Shown: piece by piece, positions 6,919 through 13,334 of the stretch | How positions within the stretch are numbered: position 1 is the stretch's first letter | How the letters are laid out: each line of letters opens with the position of its first letter | Source of the DNA: an uncultured Collinsella sp. | GTDB lineage: Bacteria > Actinomycetota > Coriobacteriia > Coriobacteriales > Coriobacteriaceae | Reading direction: 5' to 3' | DNA: 13,334 nucleotides | Assembly: GCA_900550825.1 (NCBI GenBank) | Contig: URTZ01000041.1 | Span: 1 to 13,334 of the forward strand | Position numbers and translations under genes: made by a program | The notes under the pieces: model-generated | Told to the model about the DNA's origin: nothing | The model's database searches: none | The model's input: only the letters and a program-made list of their open reading frames with translations

Positions 6919-8034
6919 ATGGCCGAGCTGACGCCCCGTATGAAGGAGCTCGTCCAGCCCTACTTGGCCGGCATTGAGCCCTACGACCCCAATTTTACGC
7001 CCACGCGCATCAACCTTTCGGCCAACGAGAACACCTATCCCGTGCCGGCTGGCGTGCGCGAGGCGGTCGACGCCGCCCTGGCTGCTACACCGCTCAACCG
7101 CTATCCCGATCCCATGTCCAACGATCTGCGCGACGAGCTTGCCGCTTGGCATGGTGTGGCGCGCGAGAACATCTGCGTGGGCAACGGCGGCGACGAGCTG
7201 CTCTATAACTACCTGCTGGCGTTTGGCGGCGCGGGACGGACCCTGCTCAACTGCCCGCCGTGCTTTAGTGAGTATGCGTTCTTTGCGTCGCTTTGTCAGA
7301 CCGAGGTGCGCGATGTGTGGCGCGACCCGGCGACCTTTGAGCTCGACCAAGCGGCTGTGCTCGCAGCGGCGCCCGAGTGCAATCTGGCGATCGTGACCTC
7401 GCCCAATAACCCCACGGGCGATGTGACGCCGCTCGACTTTGTCGCGGCCCTGTGCGATGCGTGCCCCGGCATGGTCATGGTCGACGAGGCCTACGTTGAG
7501 TTTGCCGACGACTCGTTTGGCGCGGCTACTACGGCGCAGGGGCTTATCGCCGAGCATCCCAACCTGGTGATTCTGCATACGCTGTCCAAGGCGTTCGGCG
7601 CCGCCGGCACGCGTCTGGGCTATGTGATCGCGGCGCCCGAGGCCATCGATGTGTTTGCGGCAATTCGCCAGATCTACTCGGTTAACGTGCTGAGCCAGGC
7701 CGCCGCGCTTGCCTGCGTGCGTGCCCGCGATGCGTACGCACCCGTGGTAGCACAGGTTGCATCCGAGCGCGAGCGCGAACTGTGTGCCCTGCACGCAATG
7801 GCTGCCGAGGGTCTGCCCGTGGAGGCGTGGCCGAGCGCGGCGAACTTTGTGCTCGTGCGCACGCCGCATGCCACGCGCGTGCGCGAGCGCCTGCGCGACG
7901 AGTATTCACTTTTGGTGCGCGACTTTAGCTACGCGCCGGGGCTCGCGGACTGCCTACGCATTACCGTGGGCACCCCGCAGGAAAATGACGAGGTGCTGGC
8001 CGCGTTTGCCGCGCTGGTGAAGGAGGAGATGTAG
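6919..8034 (+). CDS. hisC: Histidinol-phosphate aminotransferase
   Basis: This PLP-dependent fold-type I aminotransferase converts imidazole-acetol phosphate and glutamate to L-histidinol phosphate. The ATG at 6919 is chosen because GAGGGGG lies about 6 bases upstream and the product then begins with the usual family N-terminus; an in-frame extension to 6832 overlaps hisD and lacks support. The 371 residues show LSANENTYPVP (33-43), RYPDP (61-65), GNGGDELL (88-95), SPNNPTG (161-167), VDEAYVEF (188-195; D189 binds the PLP ring nitrogen), LSKAFGAAGTRLGY (222-235; K224 forms the Schiff base) and LRITVGTP (346-353; R347 binds the substrate carboxylate). Length is typical. The stop codon directly abuts the hisB ATG. 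Confidence 0.96.
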   Translation: MAELTPRMKELVQPYLAGIEPYDPNFTPTRINLSANENTYPVPAGVREAVDAALAATPLNRYPDPMSNDLRDELAAWHGVARENICVGNGGDELLYNYLLAFGGAGRTLLNCPPCFSEYAFFASLCQTEVRDVWRDPATFELDQAAVLAAAPECNLAIVTSPNNPTGDVTPLDFVAALCDACPGMVMVDEAYVEFADDSFGAATTAQGLIAEHPNLVILHTLSKAFGAAGTRLGYVIAAPEAIDVFAAIRQIYSVNVLSQAAALACVRARDAYAPVVAQVASERERELCALHAMAAEGLPVEAWPSAANFVLVRTPHATRVRERLRDEYSLLVRDFSYAPGLADCLRITVGTPQENDEVLAAFAALVKEEM

Positions 8035-8622
8035 ATGGACCGCTATGCCGAGGTAACCCGCAAGACGGGCGAGACCGACATTGTCGTAAAGCTCGACCTG
8101 GACGGATCTGGCGTGTGCGACATCTCGACCGGCGTGCCGTTTTTCGACCACATGCTCAACGCCTTTGGCCGCCATGGTTTGTTTGATTTGACGGTACACG
8201 CGGTGGGCGACGTGGAAGTCGACGCGCACCACACCGTCGAGGATGTGGGCATTGTGCTGGGCGAGGCGTTCTGCCAGGCGCTGGGCGACAAGGCGGGCAT
8301 TACGCGCTTTGCCGACGCGGCGATCGCCATGGACGAGACACTTGTGATGGCTGCTGTTGATATTTCGGGCCGCGGGCAGGCCTACTGCGAGCTGCCCGTG
8401 CCGACCGAGCGCGTGGGCAGCTTCGATACCGAGCTGGCCGTCGAGTTCTTCTACGCCTTTGCGCGCGACGCCAAGCTCACGCTGCACGTGCGCGAGCTGG
8501 CGGGCGGCAACTCGCATCACATTATCGAGGCCGCCTTTAAGGCCGTGGGCCGCACGATGCGCCATGCCTGCGAGCTCGATTCCCGCGTGCAGGGCATCCC
8601 CAGCACCAAGGGTTCGCTGTAG
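8035..8622 (+). CDS. hisB: Imidazoleglycerol-phosphate dehydratase
   Basis: This enzyme dehydrates imidazole-glycerol phosphate to imidazole-acetol phosphate using bound Mn2+. It is 195 residues long, the single-function form without the phosphatase domain found in enteric HisB. The paired metal-binding His motifs are present: FFDHML (36-41), DAHHTVED (63-70), and GGNSHHIIEAAFK (157-169). The C-terminus STKGSL is the usual family ending. It starts right after the hisC stop (TAG then ATG), with AGGAGGAG inside the end of hisC, so translation is probably coupled. Because the phosphatase domain is absent, another enzyme must dephosphorylate histidinol phosphate; the PHP gene at 11767-12678 fits this role. 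Confidence 0.97.
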   Translation: MDRYAEVTRKTGETDIVVKLDLDGSGVCDISTGVPFFDHMLNAFGRHGLFDLTVHAVGDVEVDAHHTVEDVGIVLGEAFCQALGDKAGITRFADAAIAMDETLVMAAVDISGRGQAYCELPVPTERVGSFDTELAVEFFYAFARDAKLTLHVRELAGGNSHHIIEAAFKAVGRTMRHACELDSRVQGIPSTKGSL

Positions 8623-8636
8623 CTGACGGATCACAC

Positions 8637-8675
8637 AAACTACCACAAAGGTGCCTGTCCCCTTTGTGGTGGTTT
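8637..8675. repeat. Palindromic element between hisB and hisH (REP-like)
   Basis: Arms 8637-8651 and 8661-8675 pair over 15 bases with a single T-G wobble (8641/8671), around a 9-base loop TGCCTGTCC. The arms read ACCACAAAGG on the left and CCTTTGTGGT on the right. The stem is followed by little T-run beyond the TTTT at 8673-8676, so as a terminator it would be weak; it sits between two genes of one operon. The loop-plus-stem text GGTGCCTGTCCCC is of the kind I associate with REP-type dispersed palindromes, though only one copy is visible. Confidence 0.6.
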
Positions 8676-8701
8676 TGGACGATGGGAAAAGGGAGGGTCG
8701 C

Positions 8702-9403
8702 GTGGGCGAACCGAAGATCGTGGTGGTCGACTACCACAAGGGCAACTTGTCGAGCGTCGTGCGCGGGCTTGCACGCGCCGGTGCCGCCGCCTGCACATCG
8801 GACAATCCGGAGCAGATCCGCAACGCCGACGGCCTGGTCATTCCGGGCGTGGGTGCGTTCTATGACGCGATTGCCTTTATGCGCCAGAGCGGCGAGGAGA
8901 CGGCCGTGCTCGATGCCGTCGCCGCTGGAACTCCGCTGCTCGGCATCTGCCTGGGCCTTCAGCTATTTTTTGAGCGCGGCAACGAGGGCGTGCCGGCGGA
9001 CGAGGGCGCGGTCGCGGACGGAAACGCTCCCGAGCAGGCTGGCGGTCCCTGGGTCGATGGCCTGGGTATTATGCGCGGCTCGTGCACACGCTTGGAGTCG
9101 AGCCGCCTGAAGGTGCCGCACGTGGGCTGGGACCAGGTGCACATGACGTCCGCCGGTGCGGCTGATCCGCTGCTTGCCGGTTTTGCCGAGGGCACCAACA
9201 TGTACTTCACCCACAGCTACGCGGTGGCCGACGACGTCGATGCCGCCGATGTGCTGGCGCGCACGCACTATACGCGGAGCTTCCCGTGCATCGTGCGCCA
9301 TGGCAACGTGTGGGGCTGCCAGTTCCATCCCGAGAAATCCTCCGCGCTGGGGCAGCGCATCCTTAAGAACTTCGTCAACATCGTCGAGGAGGCTGGCCGA
9401 TGA
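8702..9403 (+). CDS. hisH: Imidazole glycerol phosphate synthase, glutaminase subunit HisH
   Basis: HisH hydrolyses glutamine and channels ammonia to HisF. The GTG at 8702 is preferred, because GGGAGGG lies 4-5 bases before it and the protein then starts with the normal KIVVVDYHKGNL strand. An in-frame GTG at 8651 would begin inside the palindromic element and add 17 residues with no family counterpart. The class I amidotransferase triad is C83 (GICLGLQ), H209 and E211 (QFHPEKS). IPGVGAF (47-53) and HVGWDQV (140-146) are also typical. At 233 residues it is about 25-30 longer than usual; the surplus is an Ala/Asp/Gly-rich insertion at about 93-117, between the nucleophile strand and the GLGIMRG segment. 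It overlaps hisA by 4 bases (ATGA). Confidence 0.95.
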   Translation: MGEPKIVVVDYHKGNLSSVVRGLARAGAAACTSDNPEQIRNADGLVIPGVGAFYDAIAFMRQSGEETAVLDAVAAGTPLLGICLGLQLFFERGNEGVPADEGAVADGNAPEQAGGPWVDGLGIMRGSCTRLESSRLKVPHVGWDQVHMTSAGAADPLLAGFAEGTNMYFTHSYAVADDVDAADVLARTHYTRSFPCIVRHGNVWGCQFHPEKSSALGQRILKNFVNIVEEAGR

Positions 9404-10143
9404 TCCTGTTTCCCGCAATCGATCTGATCGGCGGCAAGGTCGTGCGCCTGGAGCGCGGTGACCGGAGCCGCTGCAAGGTATATTCCGACGACCCCGTGGC
9501 CGTTGCCCGCTCCTTTGCCGAGCAGGGCACGAGCTGGGTGCACGTCGTCGACCTGTCCGCTGCCTTTGGCGAGGACGAGGACGCGTGCGCTGCCAACTCG
9601 GCGGCGATAAAGGCTATCTGCGGCGTCGACGGTCTGTCCGTGGACGTGGGCGGCGGCGTTCGCTCGCTTGCACGCATCGACGAGTTGGCAGGCTACGGCG
9701 CACGCCGCATCGCACTGGGCACCGTGCTGGTGACCGAGCCGGGTTTTGCCGAGGTGGCGGCCCAAGGCTTTGGCGAGTTGCTGGTGGCAGACATCGCCGC
9801 GCGCGACGGCCAGGTCAAGGTGAACGGCTGGCGCGACGGCGCGGGCGTGGCACTCGACGATGCCGTGGCGCAGCTTTCCGAGCTGGGCTTTAAGCATCTG
9901 GTGTATACCGACATCGCGCGCGATGGCATGCAGACGGGCATCGATGTGGCGGCGTATCGTCATGTGGCCGAGGTCGCGGGCTTTCCCGTCGTGGCTTCGG
10001 GCGGTATCTCGACGCTCGACGATATCCGCGCACTGGCCGCGGTGGGTGAGGATGCTATTGAGGGCGCCATTACCGGCCGTGCGCTCTACGAGGGCAACTT
10101 TACGCTGGCCCAGGCGCTAGCCGCCGCCCGAGGGGAGGAGTAG
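9400..10143 (+). CDS. hisA: ProFAR isomerase (phosphoribosylformimino-AICAR-P isomerase) HisA
   Basis: This (beta/alpha)8-barrel enzyme carries out the Amadori rearrangement of ProFAR to PRFAR. The 247 residues show the first strand PAIDLIGGKVVRL with catalytic base D8, the first phosphate loop VDVGGGVRS (81-89), DIAARDG with D131 as the presumed acid, D171 in YTDIARDGMQTG, and the second phosphate loop ASGGIST (199-205). Many actinobacteria have a bifunctional PriA that also serves in tryptophan synthesis. Here the segment after the first strand (LERGDRSRCKVYSDDP) reads like ordinary HisA and lacks the PriA-type SETSYG stretch, so I call it HisA; this is a judgement from memory. It overlaps the end of hisH and carries the hisF ribosome site (GGGGAGGAG) in its last codons. 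Confidence 0.93.
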   Translation: MILFPAIDLIGGKVVRLERGDRSRCKVYSDDPVAVARSFAEQGTSWVHVVDLSAAFGEDEDACAANSAAIKAICGVDGLSVDVGGGVRSLARIDELAGYGARRIALGTVLVTEPGFAEVAAQGFGELLVADIAARDGQVKVNGWRDGAGVALDDAVAQLSELGFKHLVYTDIARDGMQTGIDVAAYRHVAEVAGFPVVASGGISTLDDIRALAAVGEDAIEGAITGRALYEGNFTLAQALAAARGEE

Positions 10144-10146
10144 CCC

Positions 10147-10929
10147 ATGCTTACCAAACGCGTGATTCCCTGCTTGGACGTCAAGGACGGCCGCGTGGTC
10201 AAGGGCGTCAACTTTGTGAGCCTGCGCGATGCGGGCGACCCGGTGGAGCTAGCCCGCGCCTACGACCGCGAGGGTGCGGACGAGGTTGTCTTCCTGGACA
10301 TTACCGCCACGAGCGACAACCGCGCGACGACCATCGAGATGGCGGCGCATGCGGCCGAGGAGCTCGCTATTCCCTATACCGTGGGCGGCGGCTTTCGCGA
10401 CCTGGCGGGCATGCGCACCATGGTTGCAGCCGGCGCCGACAAGGTGTCGCTTAACTCTGCCGCCGTGCGCGATCCGTCGTTGATTAGCCAGGCTGCCGCG
10501 GCGTTTGGCAGCCAGGCCGTGGTCGTGGCGATCGATGCCAAGCGCGTCGGTTTGCCCGGCGCATCTGGTGCCGACAAGTGGGAGGTCTTTACCGCAGGCG
10601 GCCGCAACGCCACGGGTATCGACGCGGTGGCGTGGGCCGAGGAGGCGGCCCGTCGCGGCGCCGGCGAGATCTTGCTCACCAGTATGGACCGCGACGGCAC
10701 CAAGGCCGGCTTTGACCTGGCGCTCACCCGTGCCGTGGCGCGCGCGGTGCCGATTCCCGTCATCGCGAGCGGCGGCGTGGGCACGCTCGAGCACTTTGCC
10801 GAGGGTGTGATCGAGGGCGAAGCCGACGCCGTGCTGGCGGCGAGCGTCTTTCACTTTGGAACCTTCAGCATTCGCGAAGTCAAAGAGTATATGGCGTCGC
10901 AGGGCATTCCTGTCAGGTTGGACTTCTAG
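10147..10929 (+). CDS. hisF: Imidazole glycerol phosphate synthase, cyclase subunit HisF
   Basis: HisF forms imidazole-glycerol phosphate and AICAR from PRFAR and ammonia delivered by HisH. The 260-residue barrel has the family's two catalytic aspartates at the canonical positions: D11 (IPCLDVKDGRVVKG) and D130 (VAIDAKR). Phosphate loops TVGGGFRD (78-85) and IASGGVGT (206-213), LTSMDRDGTKAGFD (177-190) and the C-terminal LAASVFHFGTFSIREVKEYM are all typical. The start lies 3 bases after the hisA stop with a strong ribosome site 6 bases upstream. It is the last gene of the tightly packed part of the operon; a 141-bp spacer with a nested inverted repeat follows. Confidence 0.97.
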   Translation: MLTKRVIPCLDVKDGRVVKGVNFVSLRDAGDPVELARAYDREGADEVVFLDITATSDNRATTIEMAAHAAEELAIPYTVGGGFRDLAGMRTMVAAGADKVSLNSAAVRDPSLISQAAAAFGSQAVVVAIDAKRVGLPGASGADKWEVFTAGGRNATGIDAVAWAEEAARRGAGEILLTSMDRDGTKAGFDLALTRAVARAVPIPVIASGGVGTLEHFAEGVIEGEADAVLAASVFHFGTFSIREVKEYMASQGIPVRLDF

Positions 10930-10942
10930 CGCTGCGGCTTGC

Positions 10943-11028
10943 CCAGGCACCGCATCTTGCCGCTCAAACCGTCGCTCGCGTACCAAAGTACGCGTCGCTC
11001 CTCTTTCGCGGCAACCTGCGGTACCTGG
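10943..11028. repeat. Nested inverted repeats in the hisF-hisI spacer
   Basis: An outer pair of 21-base arms (10943-10963 and 11008-11028) is complementary at 18 of 21 positions: CCAGGCACCGCA pairs with TGCGGTACCTGG, and TTGCCGC with GCGGCAA. It encloses a perfect inner hairpin, CGCGTAC (10977-10983), loop CAAA, GTACGCG (10988-10994). The inner hairpin is bordered by GTCGCT on both sides as a direct repeat. No T-run follows, so it is not a standard intrinsic terminator. It could be a processing or stability element within the his transcript or a dispersed intergenic repeat. It fills most of the 141-bp gap; no gene is seen there. Confidence 0.6.
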
Positions 11029-11070
11029 ACAACCCTCGCCGACCGGCGATGTTTAAATTGGGGAATTGAA

Positions 11071-11400
11071 ATGGAAGAAATTACTACTCCAGCGGATCTT
11101 AAATACGACGCCAGTGGGCTGATTCCTTGTGTGGTTCAGCAGTATGACACCGGTGAGGTGCTTATGATTGCTTGGATGAACGAGGAATCGGTGGGGCTGA
11201 CGCTTAAGACCGGGACCACGTGGTTTTGGAGTCGCAGCCGCCAGGAGCTCTGGAACAAGGGCGCGACGAGCGGCAACATGCAGGAGGTCAAGGAACTCTG
11301 GGCCGACTGCGATAGCGATACGCTGTTGGTCAAGGTTGACTCTCCGGGCCCGGCTTGCCACGCCGGCAACCGTACCTGCTTCTTTAAGAAACTCGCCTAA
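11071..11400 (+). CDS. hisI: Phosphoribosyl-AMP cyclohydrolase
   Basis: This zinc enzyme opens the adenine ring of phosphoribosyl-AMP to give ProFAR, the third step. The ATG at 11071 is chosen because GGGGA lies 6 bases upstream and the product (109 residues) has the normal length; the in-frame extension to 10939 would translate the inverted-repeat spacer. Motifs are MIAWMNEES (32-40), WSRSR (53-57), WNKGATSGN (61-69), DCDSD (79-83) and GPACH (93-97). Cysteines C80, C96 and C103 have the 16- and 7-residue spacing of the zinc-binding cysteines in characterised HisI proteins. It is the single-function form: hisE is separate, beginning 46 bases downstream. Confidence 0.95.
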   Translation: MEEITTPADLKYDASGLIPCVVQQYDTGEVLMIAWMNEESVGLTLKTGTTWFWSRSRQELWNKGATSGNMQEVKELWADCDSDTLLVKVDSPGPACHAGNRTCFFKKLA

Positions 11401-11446
11401 GGCGGGCGCCCTGTTGGGCGCTCGGTAAAACGGAAAGGATTGAACT

Positions 11447-11764
11447 ATGGGTGTGCGCACCGCAAATGTTCAGGATGGAAATATCGGTGAGACGCTGACG
11501 GATCTGGCCGAGGTGATTCACGGTCGTCGCGATGCGTCGCCACAGGAGAGCTACACCGCTCGTCTGTTGACCGATGTCGAGGACGAGCTGCTCAAGAAGC
11601 TTGCCGAGGAGGCGAGCGAGGTCATCATGGCCTGCAAGGATAACGATCACGACCACATCCGCTACGAGGCCGGCGACCTGATTTACCATCTGCTCGTAAC
11701 GCTCGAACGCTACGGTATCACCCTCGACGAACTGGCCGGCGAACTCAACGCTCGCCGCCACTAG
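11447..11764 (+). CDS. hisE: Phosphoribosyl-ATP pyrophosphatase
   Basis: HisE converts phosphoribosyl-ATP to phosphoribosyl-AMP plus pyrophosphate, the second step. The 105-residue all-helical MazG-like protein shows SYTARLL (35-41), the metal-binding helix KKLAEEASEVIMA (50-62) and YEAGDLIYHLLV (73-84), whose acidic residues bind Mg2+. The ATG has GGAAAGGA about 7 bases upstream. It is the last gene of the his operon. Its stop is 2 bp from the stop of the convergent phosphatase gene, so any transcription terminator must lie inside a coding region; none was seen. Confidence 0.95.
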   Translation: MGVRTANVQDGNIGETLTDLAEVIHGRRDASPQESYTARLLTDVEDELLKKLAEEASEVIMACKDNDHDHIRYEAGDLIYHLLVTLERYGITLDELAGELNARRH

Positions 11765-11766
11765 TT

Positions 11767-12678
11767 TTAGGCGAGGGGCGTGGGTTGCCATTCTCCGGTG
11801 GGGTGGGGGATGTCGAAGGTTCGATAACCGCAGTCGTAGGCGTGGGCCTGGGCCTCGCGGATATTCCAGCAGATATCGCAGGCGCGGTGCGCGTCCGAGC
11901 CAAAGGTGATGGGTACCTCGGCATGGGCAAAGCAGCGCAAGAGGCCGGTCGCGGGGTAGTAGTCGTCCAAGCCCTTGCGCGGTGCGGCCGTCGAGATCTC
12001 AACGCGGCGGCCCGTGTCGTGAGCGCACTCGGCCATCTGCCCCCAGAACGGCGCGGGGTCAAAATCGGGCGCAAAGCCCTCCTTCGAAAAGCGCATGACC
12101 AGGTCGGGGTGGGCCATCACGTCAAAGTTGAGCGGGCTTTCGCAGGCGCGACACCAGTCGTCGACGTAGCGCTCCCACACGCCGCGCACGCCCAGGTTTT
12201 CCCAAACGTGCAGGTTGGTGTCGTCGTCGATCCAACCGCAAAGGGAATCGGGCGTATCGGGGCGAGCGACGTTTTCTGTCCCCGTCGTGCCCGCAGCGCC
12301 TGCCGCAATATCTCCCGGGTTGCCAATCCAATGCACGCTGCCCAAGCGCACTATGGCACCCGCGGACCAGCGCCCAACCAAAGGCCCGCAGCCCTCGTAC
12401 CAGTCGCATTCAAAGCCATAGATAAGCTCGAGCTCCGGCGCGATCTGCGCGGCGAGTTTGCGGGCGTCCTCAAAGGCCAGACGATGTGCCGGCAGGTCAC
12501 CCTCGACGACTTGCACCTCGCAGTTAGCATCCATGCTGGCAGGTAGGGTGAGGTGGTCGGTCGAGACCATGACGCGGCAGCCGGCGGCGGCAGCAGCGCG
12601 GACGTTGTCCTCAAACGAGGCATGGCCGTCCGAAAACGAGGTATGGGTATGGCAATCGATCAGAGGGCATGCGGGCAT
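11767..12678 (-). CDS. hisJ: PHP-family histidinol-phosphatase
   Basis: It likely hydrolyses L-histidinol phosphate to L-histidinol, the one step not covered by the his operon proper. The 303-residue protein carries the metal-binding set of the polymerase-and-histidinol-phosphatase superfamily: DCHTHTSFSDG (H10, H12, D17), STDH (H42), GFECDW (E90), SVHW (H116), MAHPDL (H190) and FGSDAH (D262, H264). The order and spacing suit the HisJ/HisK group (B. subtilis HisJ, L. lactis HisK). The start has AAGGAG 6 bases upstream. The position directly behind hisE, and the lack of a phosphatase domain in HisB, support the role, but PHP enzymes with other substrates exist. A stretch at about 122-146 rich in Ala/Gly/Thr appears to be a surface insertion. 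It has its own promoter region, divergent from the LarC2 gene. Confidence 0.87.
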   Translation of the reverse strand: MPACPLIDCHTHTSFSDGHASFEDNVRAAAAAGCRVMVSTDHLTLPASMDANCEVQVVEGDLPAHRLAFEDARKLAAQIAPELELIYGFECDWYEGCGPLVGRWSAGAIVRLGSVHWIGNPGDIAAGAAGTTGTENVARPDTPDSLCGWIDDDTNLHVWENLGVRGVWERYVDDWCRACESPLNFDVMAHPDLVMRFSKEGFAPDFDPAPFWGQMAECAHDTGRRVEISTAAPRKGLDDYYPATGLLRCFAHAEVPITFGSDAHRACDICWNIREAQAHAYDCGYRTFDIPHPTGEWQPTPLA

Positions 12679-12798
12679 GGCGACTCCTTTGCATTTGGTG
12701 AATCCGCTCCATTGTAATGGCGCAGCCTCGTCGCGTCGTGTGCGCGGGGTGCCGAAATCGACTGGAAAGGGTGCGCGGTGCGACTTCGCTTGCTCTCA

Positions 12799-12863
12799 AA
12801 ACATGTACGTCAGCCTCCAAAACCGACAAAAAATGACATGTTTGGAGGCTGATGTACATGTTT
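12799..12863. promoter_or_regulatory. Long palindrome in the phosphatase/LarC2 divergent intergenic region
   Basis: Arms 12799-12821 and 12841-12863 pair over 23 bases with one G-T wobble (12809/12853), around a 19-base A-rich loop. ACATGTTTGGA occurs exactly at 12836-12846 and 12856-12866, in direct orientation 20 bases apart, and once inverted with one mismatch at 12796-12806. The position between two divergent genes and the roughly two-turn spacing of half-sites would suit a multi-site operator. A folded RNA element or a dispersed repeat is equally possible. No T-run follows, so a terminator is unlikely. The rest of the 291-bp gap (12679-12969) shows no gene. Confidence 0.55.
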
Positions 12864-12969
12864 GGATAGGGGCGAGGGCGGCGACGGACGAAAGTCACGC
12901 CTGTGCCACGTCCGATGTGCTAGCGTTTGGATGAACAAAACGAGCCCGTGCGGAAAGGATCCGGACCGT

Positions 12970-13334
12970 ATGCAACGTGGAAGTACATCTCCGCTGTCCC
13001 GCGAGACCGATGCGCCCGAAACCATCGTCAAGCTGGAGTGCGACATCGACGATGCGTCGCCCGAGGTACTCGCCTATGCCGCCGACCGCCTGCGCGAGGC
13101 GGGCGCCCGCGAGGTGCACTGGCTGCCTCTTTACTGCAAAAAAGGTCGTCCCGGCTGGCAGCTGCAGGTAATCTGCGCCCGCGAGGACATTGACCGTCTG
13201 CAGATGATCATCTTTTTGGAAACCACGACCAACGGCATCCGCCGCCAGGTTATGGAGCGCGTCTGTCTGCCGCGTCGTTTTGAGCAGGTGGCGACGCCTT
13301 GGGGCGAGGTGGCCGTTAAAGTAGCCACCCTGCC
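12970..13334 (+). CDS. larC: LarC2-like nickel-pincer cofactor biosynthesis protein, N-terminal part (3' end outside window)
   Basis: The frame opens at ATG 12970, with GGAAAGGA 10 bases upstream, and runs off the window after 121 codons. An in-frame ATG at 12931 has no ribosome site. From residue 18 it matches the C-terminal domain of LarC, the CTP-dependent enzyme that installs nickel in the pincer cofactor of lactate racemase LarA: ETIVKLECDIDDASPEVL (17-34), REAGAREVHWLPLYCKKGRPG (42-62), LQVICARED, and IIFLETTTNGIRRQ (80-93). The Asp-rich IDD, the KKGRPG loop and the ETTT motif are the strongest marks. The N-terminal LarC1 domain is absent upstream, so the domain starts its own gene here. 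In Lactobacillus plantarum, LarC1 and LarC2 are joined by a programmed frameshift; here they are at least separated in this gene. Whether more domains follow cannot be seen. Confidence 0.85.
   Translation, partial: MQRGSTSPLSRETDAPETIVKLECDIDDASPEVLAYAADRLREAGAREVHWLPLYCKKGRPGWQLQVICAREDIDRLQMIIFLETTTNGIRRQVMERVCLPRRFEQVATPWGEVAVKVATL

Noticed and set aside
8651..8701. Upstream GTG start for HisH
   Set aside because: It begins within the palindromic element and adds residues without family counterpart, whereas GTG 8702 has a strong ribosome site and gives the normal N-terminus.
12611..12934. Short frames on both strands across the large palindrome (similar peptides containing MYxSLQ)
   Set aside because: The similarity between strands follows directly from the palindrome; neither frame has other support as a gene.
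1..13334. tRNA, rRNA, CRISPR array, transposase or phage genes
   Set aside because: None was seen when reading both strands; the repeats present are single palindromes, not spaced arrays.

Overview
The window looks like chromosomal DNA from a high-G+C actinobacterium of the class Coriobacteriia, most probably Collinsella or a close relative. This is inferred from codon use rich in GCC, CTG, GAG and CGC, from the gene families present and from remembered synteny; it was not tested by any search. The first ~300 bases are clearly poorer in G+C (about 46% by hand count) than the rest and look foreign to it.

Layout. Bases 1-126 hold the 3' end of an NAD-dependent epimerase/dehydratase (+). On the minus strand, 3264-1138 encodes an MMPL/RND-type membrane transporter. 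It is followed 32 bp later by a secreted protein (1105-155) that appears to join the N-terminal domain of an MMPL-associated exported protein to a DUF2807-like (GIN domain) C-terminus. Bases 3265-3659 are the divergent control region, with a good minus-strand promoter, an imperfect palindrome and a leader hairpin ahead of the histidine genes.

Bases 3660-11764 are a co-directional histidine biosynthesis cluster: hisZ-hisG (fused in one reading frame), hisD, hisC, hisB, hisH, hisA, hisF, hisI, hisE. Immediately behind it, convergent and only 2 bp from hisE, is a PHP-family histidinol-phosphatase gene (12678-11767, minus). Together these supply every enzyme from PRPP + ATP to L-histidine: HisZG, HisE, HisI, HisA, HisH/HisF, HisB, HisC, PHP phosphatase, HisD. 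The junctions hisD-hisC, hisC-hisB, hisH-hisA and hisA-hisF are overlapping or nearly so. The hisZG-hisD, hisB-hisH, hisF-hisI and hisI-hisE junctions carry spacers, two of which contain strong inverted repeats.

The right edge (12970 to the end) is the start of a gene for a LarC2-type protein (C-terminal half of the nickel-pincer cofactor protein LarC). It is preceded by a 23-bp-arm palindrome in the divergent intergenic region.

Most noteworthy are the HisZ-HisG fusion, the hybrid secreted protein at the left with a composition step at its junction, the LarC2 domain starting its own gene, and several long inverted repeats between genes. I see no convincing sign of a wholly new system; most of the window is well-understood biosynthesis.
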